This document shows, one piece after another, positions 9,530-19,109 of a stretch of 64,000 nt of DNA. A program made the translations under genes and the position numbers. Source of the DNA: Allocoleopsis franciscana PCC 7113 (GTDB lineage: Bacteria; Cyanobacteriota; Cyanobacteriia; Cyanobacteriales; Coleofasciculaceae). The notes below the pieces were generated by a model. That model worked only from the letters and a program-made list of their open reading frames with translations, was not told where the DNA came from and did not search any database. Each line of letters opens with the position of its first letter. The first letter of the stretch is position 1. The DNA lies in NCBI RefSeq assembly GCF_000317515.1, contig NC_019738.1:6784001-6848000 (forward strand). The letters are read 5' to 3'.

Positions 9530-9652
9530 GTTGTTTTTGAAGTGCAAGACCACCTCTTCCAGTCATAGAAGTTAACAGCCTTAACCCTTTTGAGAGGAGC
9601 ATGAGCAGCGGTTCTAATCACAACGGTTACCCATTCCCCTTCGCCTCAATCA

Positions 9653-11023
9653 TCATTCGTTCATATTTCGATAGGTAGCCACTGCCGAAGGAGAAACCCG
9701 ATTCAAGTAGCGGAAAATCCAGTACTTAAAGACAGAATCCAAAATAACTGGAAAGGTGGCAATAAACAAAAATATAAAATCTTGATTTTCTGGTAATCCT
9801 AGATGTTGGGATATGCCTTTTAAAATAACTTCCCAACCATGAGGGGAGTGGAATCCCACAAATATGTCAGTTAATAAAATAATGATAAAAGCTTTAGCGC
9901 TATCACTCAAGCCATAGACTAGGTCGTCCATAAAGGATTTTAAAATAACAATCTCTTGCTTACTCTTGACGATAACCAATGCAAAACTCGCCATTGATAA
10001 AAGGTCGGCAAAGATATTTTTAATCGAATTGTTACCCTTTTCTCGAAATTCCTCGGCTAGTAAAGTTGCTTTCTCTTTAACTTGTTCTTCTATCTCTTCT
10101 GAAGTAATTCTAGGAGCCAAACCAATTAAACTTTTGAATTTAAGCTCTTCTTCAAATAGCTTTAGCTCATTAAAGGCTTCTTCTTCCATTTCCAGGTTTA
10201 AGAAAATGCCTGCTGGGTTTTGTTCTTCACTTCTAAAACTATCTATAATGGGGCCAACAAGAAAAGTTTTAGCAATTTGATGAGTTAGAATAGGAACAAT
10301 AATTATTGTCAGAATGAATTTTAATGAAAATATCGTTTTCAGTTTAGAATTACGAAAATTTTTAACAACTTCTTCTTCGGCTTTGGGGTCTAATTCTTGT
10401 TGCAGTCTATTAAATGTTCTTAAAATTGAGCGAGGAAGTACACCCGTTTTATCTGTTACAGTCTCAATATCTGGCACTGCCGTATTTTTAGAAACAGTCC
10501 CTTGCTGCAAAGACCGAGGTTCATTCTTACTTTCATCGGTCAGAGATTGATTCAGGTCAGATGGAATAATTTGTTTCCCTTGAAATTGTGATAAGGGAAC
10601 TAAGTATTTATCCAAACGTTCAGGTTCAGAATATTTTTTGATTATTTTGTCAATAAAATCTAGTTTTTCAATAATAATGGATTGTTGCTCATTGTCTAAA
10701 TCAGAATTTAAAGCGGATGGATTGAACGGGTTACGTCTGTTTTCTAATTTATTGGCTTCTGACGAACTCAATACAGACCGACTACCTTTAAATTCAGCCA
10801 ATCTAATCTTTACCGTCTTTAAATATTTTTTCAGATCAGCTTCAAAATAAGAGATGACACTATCGCTATAGTTCCCCGAACAGGCCGAAATTTTCTTGCC
10901 ATTAAAATGCTCATCTTCAATAGCCTTAATCATCAAGGCAGCTCGGTAGGCTTGGTCTAAGGCTCTTTCAGGGGTACCAAAAAACCATTGGTTGGCTGTG
11001 CGGAAGATCGATTGGAAACTCAT
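9653..11023 (-). CDS. pxcA: Proton extrusion protein PcxA (CemA family)
   Basis: PcxA is a cytoplasmic-membrane protein needed for light-induced proton release and is the homologue of the plastid envelope protein CemA. The chain of 456 residues matches the usual length. It starts with the typical FRTANQWFFGTPERALDQAYRAA region, has a long hydrophilic middle, and then has membrane helices near residues 232-255, 340-358, 376-395 and 417-437, with the conserved PHGWE and FPVILDSVFKYWIFRYLNR segments. The gene is AT-richer than its neighbours and stands alone, with its own promoter region at 11024-11288. Confidence 0.9.
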   Translation of the reverse strand: MSFQSIFRTANQWFFGTPERALDQAYRAALMIKAIEDEHFNGKKISACSGNYSDSVISYFEADLKKYLKTVKIRLAEFKGSRSVLSSSEANKLENRRNPFNPSALNSDLDNEQQSIIIEKLDFIDKIIKKYSEPERLDKYLVPLSQFQGKQIIPSDLNQSLTDESKNEPRSLQQGTVSKNTAVPDIETVTDKTGVLPRSILRTFNRLQQELDPKAEEEVVKNFRNSKLKTIFSLKFILTIIIVPILTHQIAKTFLVGPIIDSFRSEEQNPAGIFLNLEMEEEAFNELKLFEEELKFKSLIGLAPRITSEEIEEQVKEKATLLAEEFREKGNNSIKNIFADLLSMASFALVIVKSKQEIVILKSFMDDLVYGLSDSAKAFIIILLTDIFVGFHSPHGWEVILKGISQHLGLPENQDFIFLFIATFPVILDSVFKYWIFRYLNRVSPSAVATYRNMNE

Positions 11024-11288
11024 AAAAAAAGGTAATTTTTCAACGGAAGTATGATAGACAGGCTAAAAGATGACGAGTAAGAATAATTTTTACTTAATCC
11101 AATAGTCAGGAGAGCTTAACCCCCCGCCGCCAAGGATGCCTAACCCACCTAGTTTAGGCAAATATCCTAATCCAAAAAGTGTTTCGTAGTTCATACTTCA
11201 GAGGACAGGCGCTCTCTGGCACCCTAAAAAACCTAACTTTTAAATCTCGTGTACGTAGTATCTTAACAAATAATTCTAAGGAGAACTT

Positions 11289-13520
11289 GTGAAGTTGGAT
11301 TCAATTTGGATAACTGGTTCAACTCGTAGTGGTAAGACAACTCACCTTGTATCTCAGTTTCAAAAATGGGTTGAACAAGAACGAGGCCAAACAAAGCCTA
11401 CGTTCCGAGGAGGTTCTCCCATCACTCGTCGCGACCGGAGAATGGCTCCTGCCATCTTAGTTTTTGCAGCAAATGACGATAATCGGCGGGATTTGACGGA
11501 ACAATTGACCATGGCCATCCAGGGGCGATATCCCATTCGCTCCAAGACCCCTTTGGGCTTCTTTCAGGATGAAGTCATGCTATTTTGGCCCCTGTTAATC
11601 CAGCCATTGCATCTCAGAGCACAGTTTCCCTTGCGACTCCGTCCCGAAACTGAGCAGGCGTTGGCTAAAGAATTGTGGCGAAACGGCATCGAACAATGGA
11701 GTCAATCGCTACCGGGAAGCAATGAGGATACAAAAGTTCGCCGTCTATTAGACTTATTACTGTTAGCTGCGGTGAGTGGCACACCGATTGAGGATGTTTC
11801 AACCCTTCTCCAACAGGGCATTCTGGAACCAGAGGGAACCCCAGAAGTATGGGACGCGGTGGGAGAGATGCTCTTGAACTGGCGGCGCTGGTGTCTAGAG
11901 AGAGGATTACTGACGTATGGCCTGATCTGTGAGCTTTATTGGCGTCATCTGCTACCCAACCCAACGTATCAGCAGTATTTGCAGCAACGATATCAGGCGG
12001 TACTGGCGGATGATGTGGATGATTATCCCGCGATCGCACGAGATTTATTCGATATCTTATTAGACCAAGGAGCTGTTGGAGTCTTCACCTATAATCCAGA
12101 GGGTCAGGTACGCCTCGGATTAAATGCCGACCCCAACTATTTAGAAGGTTTAGCAGGGCGTTGCCAGATCAAAACCTTAACCGATACACCAATTCCCTCT
12201 TTGAGCAATTTTGCCGAGGACGTGGTGAACTTAGTGACTGAACCCATGCCGATCGCTAATCTACCCCCATCCATCCAATCGATTCAAACCACCTCCCGCG
12301 CCGCTTTATTACGGCAGATGGCTCAACTGATTATTGATCAGGTGAAATCGGGACAAGTTCAGCCGGGAGAGATTGCCGTGATTGCACCGGGTTTAGATGA
12401 CATTGCCCGTTACGTCCTCAGCGATATTCTCACCAAGCAAGGCATCTCGGTAGAACCCCTCAACGACCAACGTCCGCTGATTAGTTCCCCCATGATTCGG
12501 GCACTGTTAACCCTTTTAGCCATGATATATCCCGGTTTGGGACGCTTAGTAGACCGAGATGCGATCGCAGAAATGCTGGTGGTTCTTAGTCAAAAGCCAG
12601 GAGACTGGGGACAAGAAGAAGGCAAACGTCAAAACACCAATTCCCCCTTCCCCATGCCCCACATCGACCCCGTGCGTGCGGGTTTGTTAGCCGATTACTG
12701 CTATTCCCCCAACCCCGAACACCCTCGCTTACTTCCCGTCGAGTCCTTTATGCGCTGGGATCGGCTGGGACATCGGGCAACCGCCGCTTATGGGGAAATT
12801 GTAGAGTGGTTGGAGGTGCAACGAGTACAACACCAACAGCGTTTGATTCCCTCCTGTGTCGTGGTTCTCGATCGAGCGATTCAGAAATTTTTATGGAATG
12901 GCAGCAACCTCCCCTATGCTGCGATCGCAGCCTTGCGGGAACTGATGGAAACCGCTCAACACTATTGGGAAGTAGACGGACGCCTGCGACAAGAGTTAAA
13001 CGTTGGACGTTTGGAAAATCCGCTGCAACCCGCCAACGTACCACCTCCAACCCCATTAAACCTGCTCACATCCACTCAAACCATTGCCCAATTCATTCAA
13101 ATGCTGCGTCGGGGTACCGTTACCGCCAATCCCTACCCGGTGCGCCGCCTCTCCCCAGCCACGAGCAATGCCGTGACGTTAGCGACAATCTTCCAATACC
13201 GCGCCCGTCGCCACTCTCACCGTTGGCAGTTTTGGCTGGATGCTGGTTCTCCCCTGTGGCTGAGTGGGGGTGCCGCTACCCTATTCGCCGCCGAGATTTT
13301 TCTCAAACAATGGTCGGGACAACCCTGGACAGAAGAGGATAAAATGAATGCCGATCAGGAGCGATTGCAACGAATTTTACGCAATTTATTAGCTCGAGCA
13401 GGTGAGCGAGTATACCTGTGTCACAGTGACTTAGCCGTGAGTGGTACGGATCAAGCGGGCCCTCTTTTAACCTTAGTTCATGCCTCCGTTCCCCTCAATG
13501 CTGAAGTTGTCCTCACTTAA
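11289..13520 (+). CDS. Large P-loop protein, UvrD/AddB-like, cyanobacterial
   Basis: This protein of 743 residues has a Walker A motif (GSTRSGKTT, residues 10-18) right after the start. Its arrangement of P-loop, helical middle and later segments (VLADDVDDYPAIARDLFDILLDQGA as a Walker-B-like stretch, then IAVIAPGLDDIARYVLSDIL) resembles inactive or divergent superfamily 1 helicase and nuclease subunits of the AddB type. I see no C-terminal nuclease cysteine cluster. The GTG start at 11289 has an AAGGAGA site just upstream. Similar cyanobacterial proteins carry vague recombinase labels; I consider DNA repair or recombination likely but unproven. Its 3' end overlaps the convergent kinase gene by 8 bp. 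Confidence 0.65.
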   Translation: MKLDSIWITGSTRSGKTTHLVSQFQKWVEQERGQTKPTFRGGSPITRRDRRMAPAILVFAANDDNRRDLTEQLTMAIQGRYPIRSKTPLGFFQDEVMLFWPLLIQPLHLRAQFPLRLRPETEQALAKELWRNGIEQWSQSLPGSNEDTKVRRLLDLLLLAAVSGTPIEDVSTLLQQGILEPEGTPEVWDAVGEMLLNWRRWCLERGLLTYGLICELYWRHLLPNPTYQQYLQQRYQAVLADDVDDYPAIARDLFDILLDQGAVGVFTYNPEGQVRLGLNADPNYLEGLAGRCQIKTLTDTPIPSLSNFAEDVVNLVTEPMPIANLPPSIQSIQTTSRAALLRQMAQLIIDQVKSGQVQPGEIAVIAPGLDDIARYVLSDILTKQGISVEPLNDQRPLISSPMIRALLTLLAMIYPGLGRLVDRDAIAEMLVVLSQKPGDWGQEEGKRQNTNSPFPMPHIDPVRAGLLADYCYSPNPEHPRLLPVESFMRWDRLGHRATAAYGEIVEWLEVQRVQHQQRLIPSCVVVLDRAIQKFLWNGSNLPYAAIAALRELMETAQHYWEVDGRLRQELNVGRLENPLQPANVPPPTPLNLLTSTQTIAQFIQMLRRGTVTANPYPVRRLSPATSNAVTLATIFQYRARRHSHRWQFWLDAGSPLWLSGGAATLFAAEIFLKQWSGQPWTEEDKMNADQERLQRILRNLLARAGERVYLCHSDLAVSGTDQAGPLLTLVHASVPLNAEVVLT

Positions 13521-14856
13521 AGTTCAGCCAAGTTTGAATTTCTTGAGCCAACCAAGCACACTCATATTCCGTCAAACCCTGACCAAAGGAGTATGAATTA
13601 GAACTCACGCCTGTGAGCATCACTTCTGAACTCTTTTTACTCCGATAGCAACAAACGTAAGCCAGCTGGGAAATCGCCCCTTTATACCGACTGACAGTAT
13701 GACCCAACCAGCGCCACTCTAACTCAAAACGGTTGCTGTTGCGGTCAAACGCCACGAGAGTGCGTTGGTAATAAAATCGGATGGCTTTAATCGCCAGAAT
13801 AACCAGGGCAAACAAAAACGGAAAGCTAACCACAGGTGTCCCTACCTTCAGCATCCACCAAAGAATGCCTGCCATGAACAGCGTCAGGTAACCCCCTAGT
13901 TGTAAGAGTCCTGCATTGCCCCTTCCCCGACGTTCAGGGATGAGAATGTGCAGCCGTTCGGGAGACTTATCGAGCTCAACGCGAGTCCCGTAGGGCGGAA
14001 TAATTCTGCCTCCAGAGGAAGACGAAGGCAGCCTAGAATTTGTTGGATGCTCAATACGATTGGATTGGAGTGCGGTTAGGGCTTCTTTGGCTGTGCTAAA
14101 CCGTCGTTTGAGAGAGGGTTCGGTGAGTTTTTCAATCCAGCTTACAAAGTGGGGACTGAGATTAACTTTGTCGCTAAACTGAATCCGTAAATCATCTTGG
14201 GGTAAGTCCGCCGGAGCTGTACCCGTGAGTAAATGAATTAAGGTGGCTCCCAGGGCATAGAGGTCAGAAGCCGGTACGGCTCTACCGCCAAACTGTTCCA
14301 TGGGGGCATAGCCATAGGTTCCCACCACTGTAAATGTGGCTCCCTCTTGTGCCGCTCGGTCTTGCACTGCGCCAAAATCTACTAAATAGACTTGCTGATC
14401 TTCACCCCAAATTAAATTACTGGGCTTAATGTCCCGATGCAGCACGGACGGATTTAACCCATGCAGATAAATCAGAATCTCTAAAACATCAATTGCGATT
14501 TGGCGAACTTCCTGCTCTGAAAAGCGTTTCCCCTGATTGAGCAACTGCTTGAGAGAGACACCAGGGATATAGTGATGCACCAAGCCAAACCAGAGCAAGC
14601 GGTCATCAATCGAGAAATAATCACGGTATTGAGGAATGCGAGGATCATTAAGCTGCTTGAGAACCTGTGCTTCCCGTTCAAAGAGTTTCAAATCATCCCA
14701 TTGCACCTCGCCGCCAAAGGGCAATAACTTGACAATTACGGATTTAGATGGTATCGATTGCAAGTCATCCGCCAGCCAAGTTTGCCGTCCTGCATTTTGT
14801 CCTAATTGTTGCTTGAGCTGATAGCGCTCCTGTAAAACCTGTTCCGCTTGCAGCAT
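13513..14856 (-). CDS. Ser/Thr protein kinase 1 with C-terminal membrane domain
   Basis: A Hanks-type kinase of 447 residues. The ATP lysine is K43 (VIVKLL), the catalytic loop is HRDIKPSN (140-147), DFG is at 160-162 and APMEQFGG stands in the APE region. The glycine loop is degenerate (GQNAGRQTWLA), as in many cyanobacterial kinases. After about residue 300 come two membrane helices (LGGYLTLFMAGILWWML and FPFLFALVILAIKAI) and a beta-rich tail, unlike its two neighbours. It is the last of three same-strand kinase genes with near-identical kinase domains, pointing to tandem duplication. Targets are unknown; the FHA-bearing PBP at 19110 is a speculative partner. Confidence 0.9.
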   Translation of the reverse strand: MLQAEQVLQERYQLKQQLGQNAGRQTWLADDLQSIPSKSVIVKLLPFGGEVQWDDLKLFEREAQVLKQLNDPRIPQYRDYFSIDDRLLWFGLVHHYIPGVSLKQLLNQGKRFSEQEVRQIAIDVLEILIYLHGLNPSVLHRDIKPSNLIWGEDQQVYLVDFGAVQDRAAQEGATFTVVGTYGYAPMEQFGGRAVPASDLYALGATLIHLLTGTAPADLPQDDLRIQFSDKVNLSPHFVSWIEKLTEPSLKRRFSTAKEALTALQSNRIEHPTNSRLPSSSSGGRIIPPYGTRVELDKSPERLHILIPERRGRGNAGLLQLGGYLTLFMAGILWWMLKVGTPVVSFPFLFALVILAIKAIRFYYQRTLVAFDRNSNRFELEWRWLGHTVSRYKGAISQLAYVCCYRSKKSSEVMLTGVSSNSYSFGQGLTEYECAWLAQEIQTWLNFK

Positions 14857-14974
14857 CTGATTCTTGCATCCTTATCCTTCTGCTTAATTATTAGTCCAGC
14901 GTGAATCGTACTTATTCCGTAAGTAAATGATTCAGAATTCATCAATTTTGGATCAAGCGAAGCCCTATTTTGCT

Positions 14975-16153
14975 TCATAAAGCCTGGAGCAACGTGAATA
15001 TTCCCATCGCTGACAGACTTCCCCAAAAACACATTCCAGCAACTACCCAGCGTCGTTGATGGGCTTTAAATTGTTCAATACTGCGCCATCTTCGGCTTTT
15101 CCAAGCCCATTCATTGCCTTTCGCACCCAGTGCCAGTGCCATGATTAACTGGCAATTGGGGACATAGGAGAAAAGACCAATCCAAACCTGATTGGTAAAA
15201 GGCCAAAACCAAGGCATCAAAAAAGCGCCCCAATTCCAGCCTTTGATTTCATTGGGTACAGGAACCGCAGAATCCAAGATATTGCCGTGTCCTGAATTAT
15301 TCAGTACCTGTCGTTCTATTGTTGAGTTGTCCTTCGTAATGCTGGGTGTTAAAGCGGATTCCAGCGCCGAAAGAGCCTGAGCCGCACTCTTAAAACGTTG
15401 TTCAGGAGCGGGTTCAGTCAGGGTTTTGAGCCAGTTCACCACTCTAGGACTCAGCGTCACTTGCTCTTCAAAACAAATCCGCAGATTTCGCTGGGGTAAA
15501 TCAATGGGGGCAATTCCTGTGAGCAAATGAATTAACGTTACTCCCAAGGCATAAAGGTCAGACGCGGGTACCGCCCTACCGGAAAACTGCTCCATTGGCG
15601 CATAGCCATAGGTTCCCACCACCGTAAACGTGGCTCCCTCTCTCGCGACTCGATCCTGCACTGCCCCGAAATCCACCAAATAAATGCGATCATCCTCGCC
15701 CCAAATGAGGTTGCTGGGTTTGATATCACGATGCAGCACAGCAGGGTTGAGCTGATGGAGAAATTCTAAAATGGCGAGAACATCAACCGCAATGATGTAA
15801 ACAATTTCATCTTCCGTAAAGTGTTTACCTTGATTGAGTTTTTCCTTAATAGAGATGCCAGGAATATAGTCTTGTACCAAAGCAAAGCAAAGCGTCCGCT
15901 CATCAATGGAAAAGTAGTCGCGATACTTGGGAATTCGGGGATGGTTGAGCTGTTTGAGGATTTGAGCTTCCCGCTCAAATAGTTTCAAATCATCCCATTG
16001 CACTTCACCGCCAAAGACGAGGAGTTTGACAATTACCGATTCAGGCGGTGAGACTCCAATATCTTCCGCCAGCCAGGTTTGACGCCCAGAATTTTGTCCA
16101 AGTTTACGTTTGAGTTGGTAGCGCTCATTTAAGATTTGTTCCGCTTGCAGCAT
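14975..16153 (-). CDS. Ser/Thr protein kinase 2
   Basis: Paralogue of the flanking kinases, 392 residues. K43, HRDIKPSN (141-148) and DFG (161-163) are all intact. One extra residue sits before the AVDVL helix (VYIIAVDVL), where kinase 3 reads HKIAVDIL. The C-terminal 100 residues hold the module GWNWGAF...NQVWIGLF...AKGNEWAWKSRRW...EQFKAHQ..W with hydrophobic stretches. This module is shared only with kinase 3 and probably anchors the protein at the membrane. The spacing of 118 bp to kinase 1 and 68 bp to kinase 3 allows one transcript. Confidence 0.9.
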   Translation of the reverse strand: MLQAEQILNERYQLKRKLGQNSGRQTWLAEDIGVSPPESVIVKLLVFGGEVQWDDLKLFEREAQILKQLNHPRIPKYRDYFSIDERTLCFALVQDYIPGISIKEKLNQGKHFTEDEIVYIIAVDVLAILEFLHQLNPAVLHRDIKPSNLIWGEDDRIYLVDFGAVQDRVAREGATFTVVGTYGYAPMEQFSGRAVPASDLYALGVTLIHLLTGIAPIDLPQRNLRICFEEQVTLSPRVVNWLKTLTEPAPEQRFKSAAQALSALESALTPSITKDNSTIERQVLNNSGHGNILDSAVPVPNEIKGWNWGAFLMPWFWPFTNQVWIGLFSYVPNCQLIMALALGAKGNEWAWKSRRWRSIEQFKAHQRRWVVAGMCFWGSLSAMGIFTLLQAL

Positions 16154-16221
16154 CTGGTTTAATTCCTTTGAAGCCCAACTTTTCTAATCCTAGCTGACAG
16201 GAATTGATTCAGTTATTCAAA

Positions 16222-17430
16222 CTAAAATAAGCTAAGGAGTGTATAGAGTGCAGGAAGCCAAACCATAGGAATTCCAATGAAAAGGCCAACTTTCGTCCAC
16301 GATTTTTGATGGTCTTTAAATTGTTCAATACTGTGCCATCTTCTACTTTTCCATGCCCACTCATTCCCTTTAGCGGCTAGTACAAATCCCATGACCGTAC
16401 CAATGATCGGGACAAAGGCGAACAGACCAATCCAAACTTGATTAGAAATCGCCCAAATATGAGGTAAGAAAAAAGCGCCCCAATTCCAGCCTTGAATTTC
16501 ATCTGGTATAGGCACAGAATTATCAAATAGATTCCCCTGTCCGGAATTATTATTCACTATAGTAGAGGCTGTTGTCTGAAAGCCGAGTTCCACCGGAATG
16601 CCTCTACCCTTTGGATGCGGGTTGAGTTCCCTACCGGATTTCAACGCAGAGAGTGCCTCCGTCGCACTCTTGAATCGTTTCTCAGGAGCCGGTTCAGTCA
16701 GTTTCTTAATCCAGTTAATCACCCTAGGGTTCAGGGTGACTCGGTCTTCAAAGCAAATGCACAAGTTCCGTTGGGGCAAGTCTCCGGGTGCTGTTCCCGT
16801 GAGCAGATGGATTAACGTTGCCCCCAAGGCATAAAGGTCGGAGGCGGGTATGGCTCTACCCCCAAACTGTTCCATCGGTGCATAGCCATAAGTTCCCACC
16901 ACCGTAAAAGTGGCTCCCTCTTTTGCCGCCCGGTCTTGCACTGCGCCGAAATCGACTAAGTAAACCTCATCATCCTCACCCCAGATCAAATTGCTGGGTT
17001 TAATGTCTCGATGCAGTACGGCGGGATTAAGTTGGTGGAGAAACTCCAGGATTTTCAGGATATCAACTGCAATCTTATGAATTTGCTTTTGGCTAAAGCG
17101 TTTACCTTGATTTAGCTGTTCCTTAAGGGAGATGCCAGGGATATATTCTTGTACTAGACCAAACCACAGCGTCCGCTCATCAATCGAAAAGTAGTCGCGA
17201 TACTTGGGAATTCGGGGATGGTTGAGCTGTTTGAGAACCTGTGCTTCCCGCTCAAATAGTTTCAAATCATCCCACTGCACTTCACCCCCAAAGGCCAGAA
17301 GTTTGACAACTACCGATTCACTGGGTGAAACTCCAATATCCTCAGCCAGCCAGGTTTGACGCCCTGCATTTTGTCCAAGTTTACGTTTGAGTTGATAACG
17401 CTCATTTAAGATTTGTTCCGCTTGCAGCAT
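16222..17430 (-). CDS. Ser/Thr protein kinase 3
   Basis: First gene of the kinase triplet, 402 residues. It has intact K43, HRDIKPSN and DFG motifs and the same GWNWGAF-type C-terminal membrane-associated module as kinase 2. Its kinase domain is very close to both other copies, while the linker between kinase and tail (rich in Asn, Ser and Gly) varies. The upstream region carries the 15-copy AGAAGGC repeat about 110 bp before the start, so the repeat lies in or near the promoter of the possible kinase operon. Confidence 0.9.
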   Translation of the reverse strand: MLQAEQILNERYQLKRKLGQNAGRQTWLAEDIGVSPSESVVVKLLAFGGEVQWDDLKLFEREAQVLKQLNHPRIPKYRDYFSIDERTLWFGLVQEYIPGISLKEQLNQGKRFSQKQIHKIAVDILKILEFLHQLNPAVLHRDIKPSNLIWGEDDEVYLVDFGAVQDRAAKEGATFTVVGTYGYAPMEQFGGRAIPASDLYALGATLIHLLTGTAPGDLPQRNLCICFEDRVTLNPRVINWIKKLTEPAPEKRFKSATEALSALKSGRELNPHPKGRGIPVELGFQTTASTIVNNNSGQGNLFDNSVPIPDEIQGWNWGAFFLPHIWAISNQVWIGLFAFVPIIGTVMGFVLAAKGNEWAWKSRRWHSIEQFKDHQKSWTKVGLFIGIPMVWLPALYTLLSLF

Positions 17431-17539
17431 CTCGCCCTTGATTCCTCACAAGCCTATTCACTCTACTCTAGCCAGAACTCCATTTTTGTACCTGAAAAAA
17501 TTGGCTGGACAAGGTTGGCAAGCTGAATCGGTAATATAG

Positions 17540-17644
17540 CAGAAGGCAGAAGGCAGAAGGCAGAAGGCAGAAGGCAGAAGGCAGAAGGCAGAAGGCAGAA
17601 GGCAGAAGGCAGAAGGCAGAAGGCAGAAGGCAGAAGGCAGAAGG
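17540..17644. repeat. AGAAGGC heptamer tandem array, about 15 copies
   Basis: An uninterrupted array of about 105 bp of the heptamer AGAAGGC (equivalently CAGAAGG), with no sequence variation that I can see. It lies between the kinase triplet and the glycosyltransferase gene, upstream of kinase 3. Heptameric tandem repeats are characteristic of filamentous cyanobacteria; perfect identity suggests recent expansion and copy-number instability. Confidence 0.97.
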
Positions 17645-17732
17645 TTTATTCTTGGTATGTGGTCGTTTCAGCCCTTAAAGCTGTCCTAACCTCTATGGCG
17701 ACTGCTATAGCATTCACTTCCAGCCATACAAA

Positions 17733-17755
17733 ATCCCCCCTGAATCAGGGGGGAT
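17733..17755. repeat. Perfect C-run/G-run inverted repeat
   Basis: Arms ATCCCCCCTGA and TCAGGGGGGAT are perfectly complementary with a 1-nt spacer. The site lies 124 bp past the end of the minus-strand glycosyltransferase gene, and may be a processing site or a dispersed palindromic element. There is no T-run on either side (AAA before, ATAAAAA after), so termination is uncertain. Confidence 0.75.
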
Positions 17756-17878
17756 ATAAAAATGCGTTAGGACGAGGGTGTAATAGCTTAGGGTTTGCCG
17801 AACAGGCGCTTTACAGACCACCTGAATCGGTTATTCTTCGCAAGGAACCTCAACAAGGTGGATACCCTTTGGCTCCGC

Positions 17879-18955
17879 TTACACTTGACTGATGCTATAA
17901 GCGTGACCGTTTTGTGTAAAACGCTCAGCCAGGATTTGCTGATACACAGCCTCGTAACCCTCGGTCATGTGTTCCACACTGAAGTACTTCAGGACATGCT
18001 CCCGGCAAGTCTGACGGCTCAACTGAGTGGCGGGTGCGATCGCCGCTATACATTCTTCAATTGTTTCACACAAAAAGCCAGTCTGACCGTGGACAATCAC
18101 CTCTGGGGTGGAACCCATCTTCATGGCAATCACGGGCGTTCCTGTTGCCATCGATTCAATCATCACCAAGCCGAAGGGTTCGCGCCAGGTAATGGGGAAT
18201 AGGGTTGCAGCTGCGCCTCCCATCAAGGCACATTTTTGCTCGTGGGTTGCCTCTCCTAAATACTCAATCTGTTTGCCATCAATCAGAGGCTTGATTTCTT
18301 GCTCGTAAAATTTCACATCGACGGCATCTACTTTGCCTGCCATCTTCAAATGCCAGCCTGAACGCTTGGCAATTTCAATCGCCTGTTGTGGCCCTTTCTC
18401 CGGAGAAATCCGTCCCACAAAGGCTAGGTATGGGGGGTCTTGGGGTTCTGGGTAAAAGTCGTATTGGCTCGTGTCAATCCCATTATGGACGGTTGCCACG
18501 TAGTTCAAATTTAATCTTGGCTCCCGCTGAGCGTCGGAAATACTGATGTAGGGTTGTTTCCGGGCGTAGGTGAACAGTTTCTCGTTATCAGGGGTAAAAA
18601 TGCCGTGTAGGGTGTGAACGGTGGGCGTTTTGACCAGATTTCCATAGGGCAAAGCTGCACAGCCCATATGGGAATGAATGATATCAAACTCAGACGCCAT
18701 CTCGTAAACCCGACTCATTTGCAGCATCTCGTAGATACCGAATTCCTTGATTGTGGGGTCGAGACGCAAGGCTTGGGGGTGAACTGATTCAAGTTTCGCT
18801 AGAGAAATGGAATCCCCAGAAGCAAATAAAGTAACTTCGTGTCCGCGTCTGACGAGTTCATCCGAGAGCAATCCGACAACTAGTTCAATCCCGCCATAGG
18901 CTGGAGGAGGAACTCGCTCCCACAATGGCGCAATTTGTGCAATTCGCATTATCAA
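17879..18955 (-). CDS. Glycosyltransferase family 4 protein
   Basis: A GT-B fold glycosyltransferase of 358 residues. The N-terminal domain begins MRIAQIAPLWERVPPPAYGG, continues with a nucleotide-sugar protein pattern (LSDELVRRGHEVTLFASGDS), and has HSHMG. The C-terminal domain has LAFVGRISPEKGPQQAIEIA and the donor-binding EPFGLVMIESMATGTPVIA (the family E-x7-E motif). The first codon could be either of two near-adjacent ATGs (18955 or 18949). It presumably makes a polysaccharide or glycolipid; acceptor and sugar are unknown. It lies next to the peptidoglycan synthase gene in the same direction, 154 bp away. Confidence 0.9.
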   Translation of the reverse strand: MIMRIAQIAPLWERVPPPAYGGIELVVGLLSDELVRRGHEVTLFASGDSISLAKLESVHPQALRLDPTIKEFGIYEMLQMSRVYEMASEFDIIHSHMGCAALPYGNLVKTPTVHTLHGIFTPDNEKLFTYARKQPYISISDAQREPRLNLNYVATVHNGIDTSQYDFYPEPQDPPYLAFVGRISPEKGPQQAIEIAKRSGWHLKMAGKVDAVDVKFYEQEIKPLIDGKQIEYLGEATHEQKCALMGGAAATLFPITWREPFGLVMIESMATGTPVIAMKMGSTPEVIVHGQTGFLCETIEECIAAIAPATQLSRQTCREHVLKYFSVEHMTEGYEAVYQQILAERFTQNGHAYSISQV

Positions 18956-19109
18956 ACTCCTGTTGTTATTCGTCGGGTGAATCTCTATCTAGAGAATAAT
19001 GAACAGTAATCTGACCTATTTGAGCATCCGCACTGAGACGGAAATTACAAATACCTTATTCTTGACTCGAAGATTTTAGCAATACGGGAAACCGAAAAGC
19101 AGATGAGAT

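Noticed and set aside
17540-17644. Possible CRISPR array
   Set aside because: The units are 7 bp, directly adjacent and identical, with no spacers.
17659-17892. A 77-codon frame after the AGAAGGC array
   Set aside because: It covers the C-run/G-run palindrome and runs into the end of the glycosyltransferase gene; no coding character.
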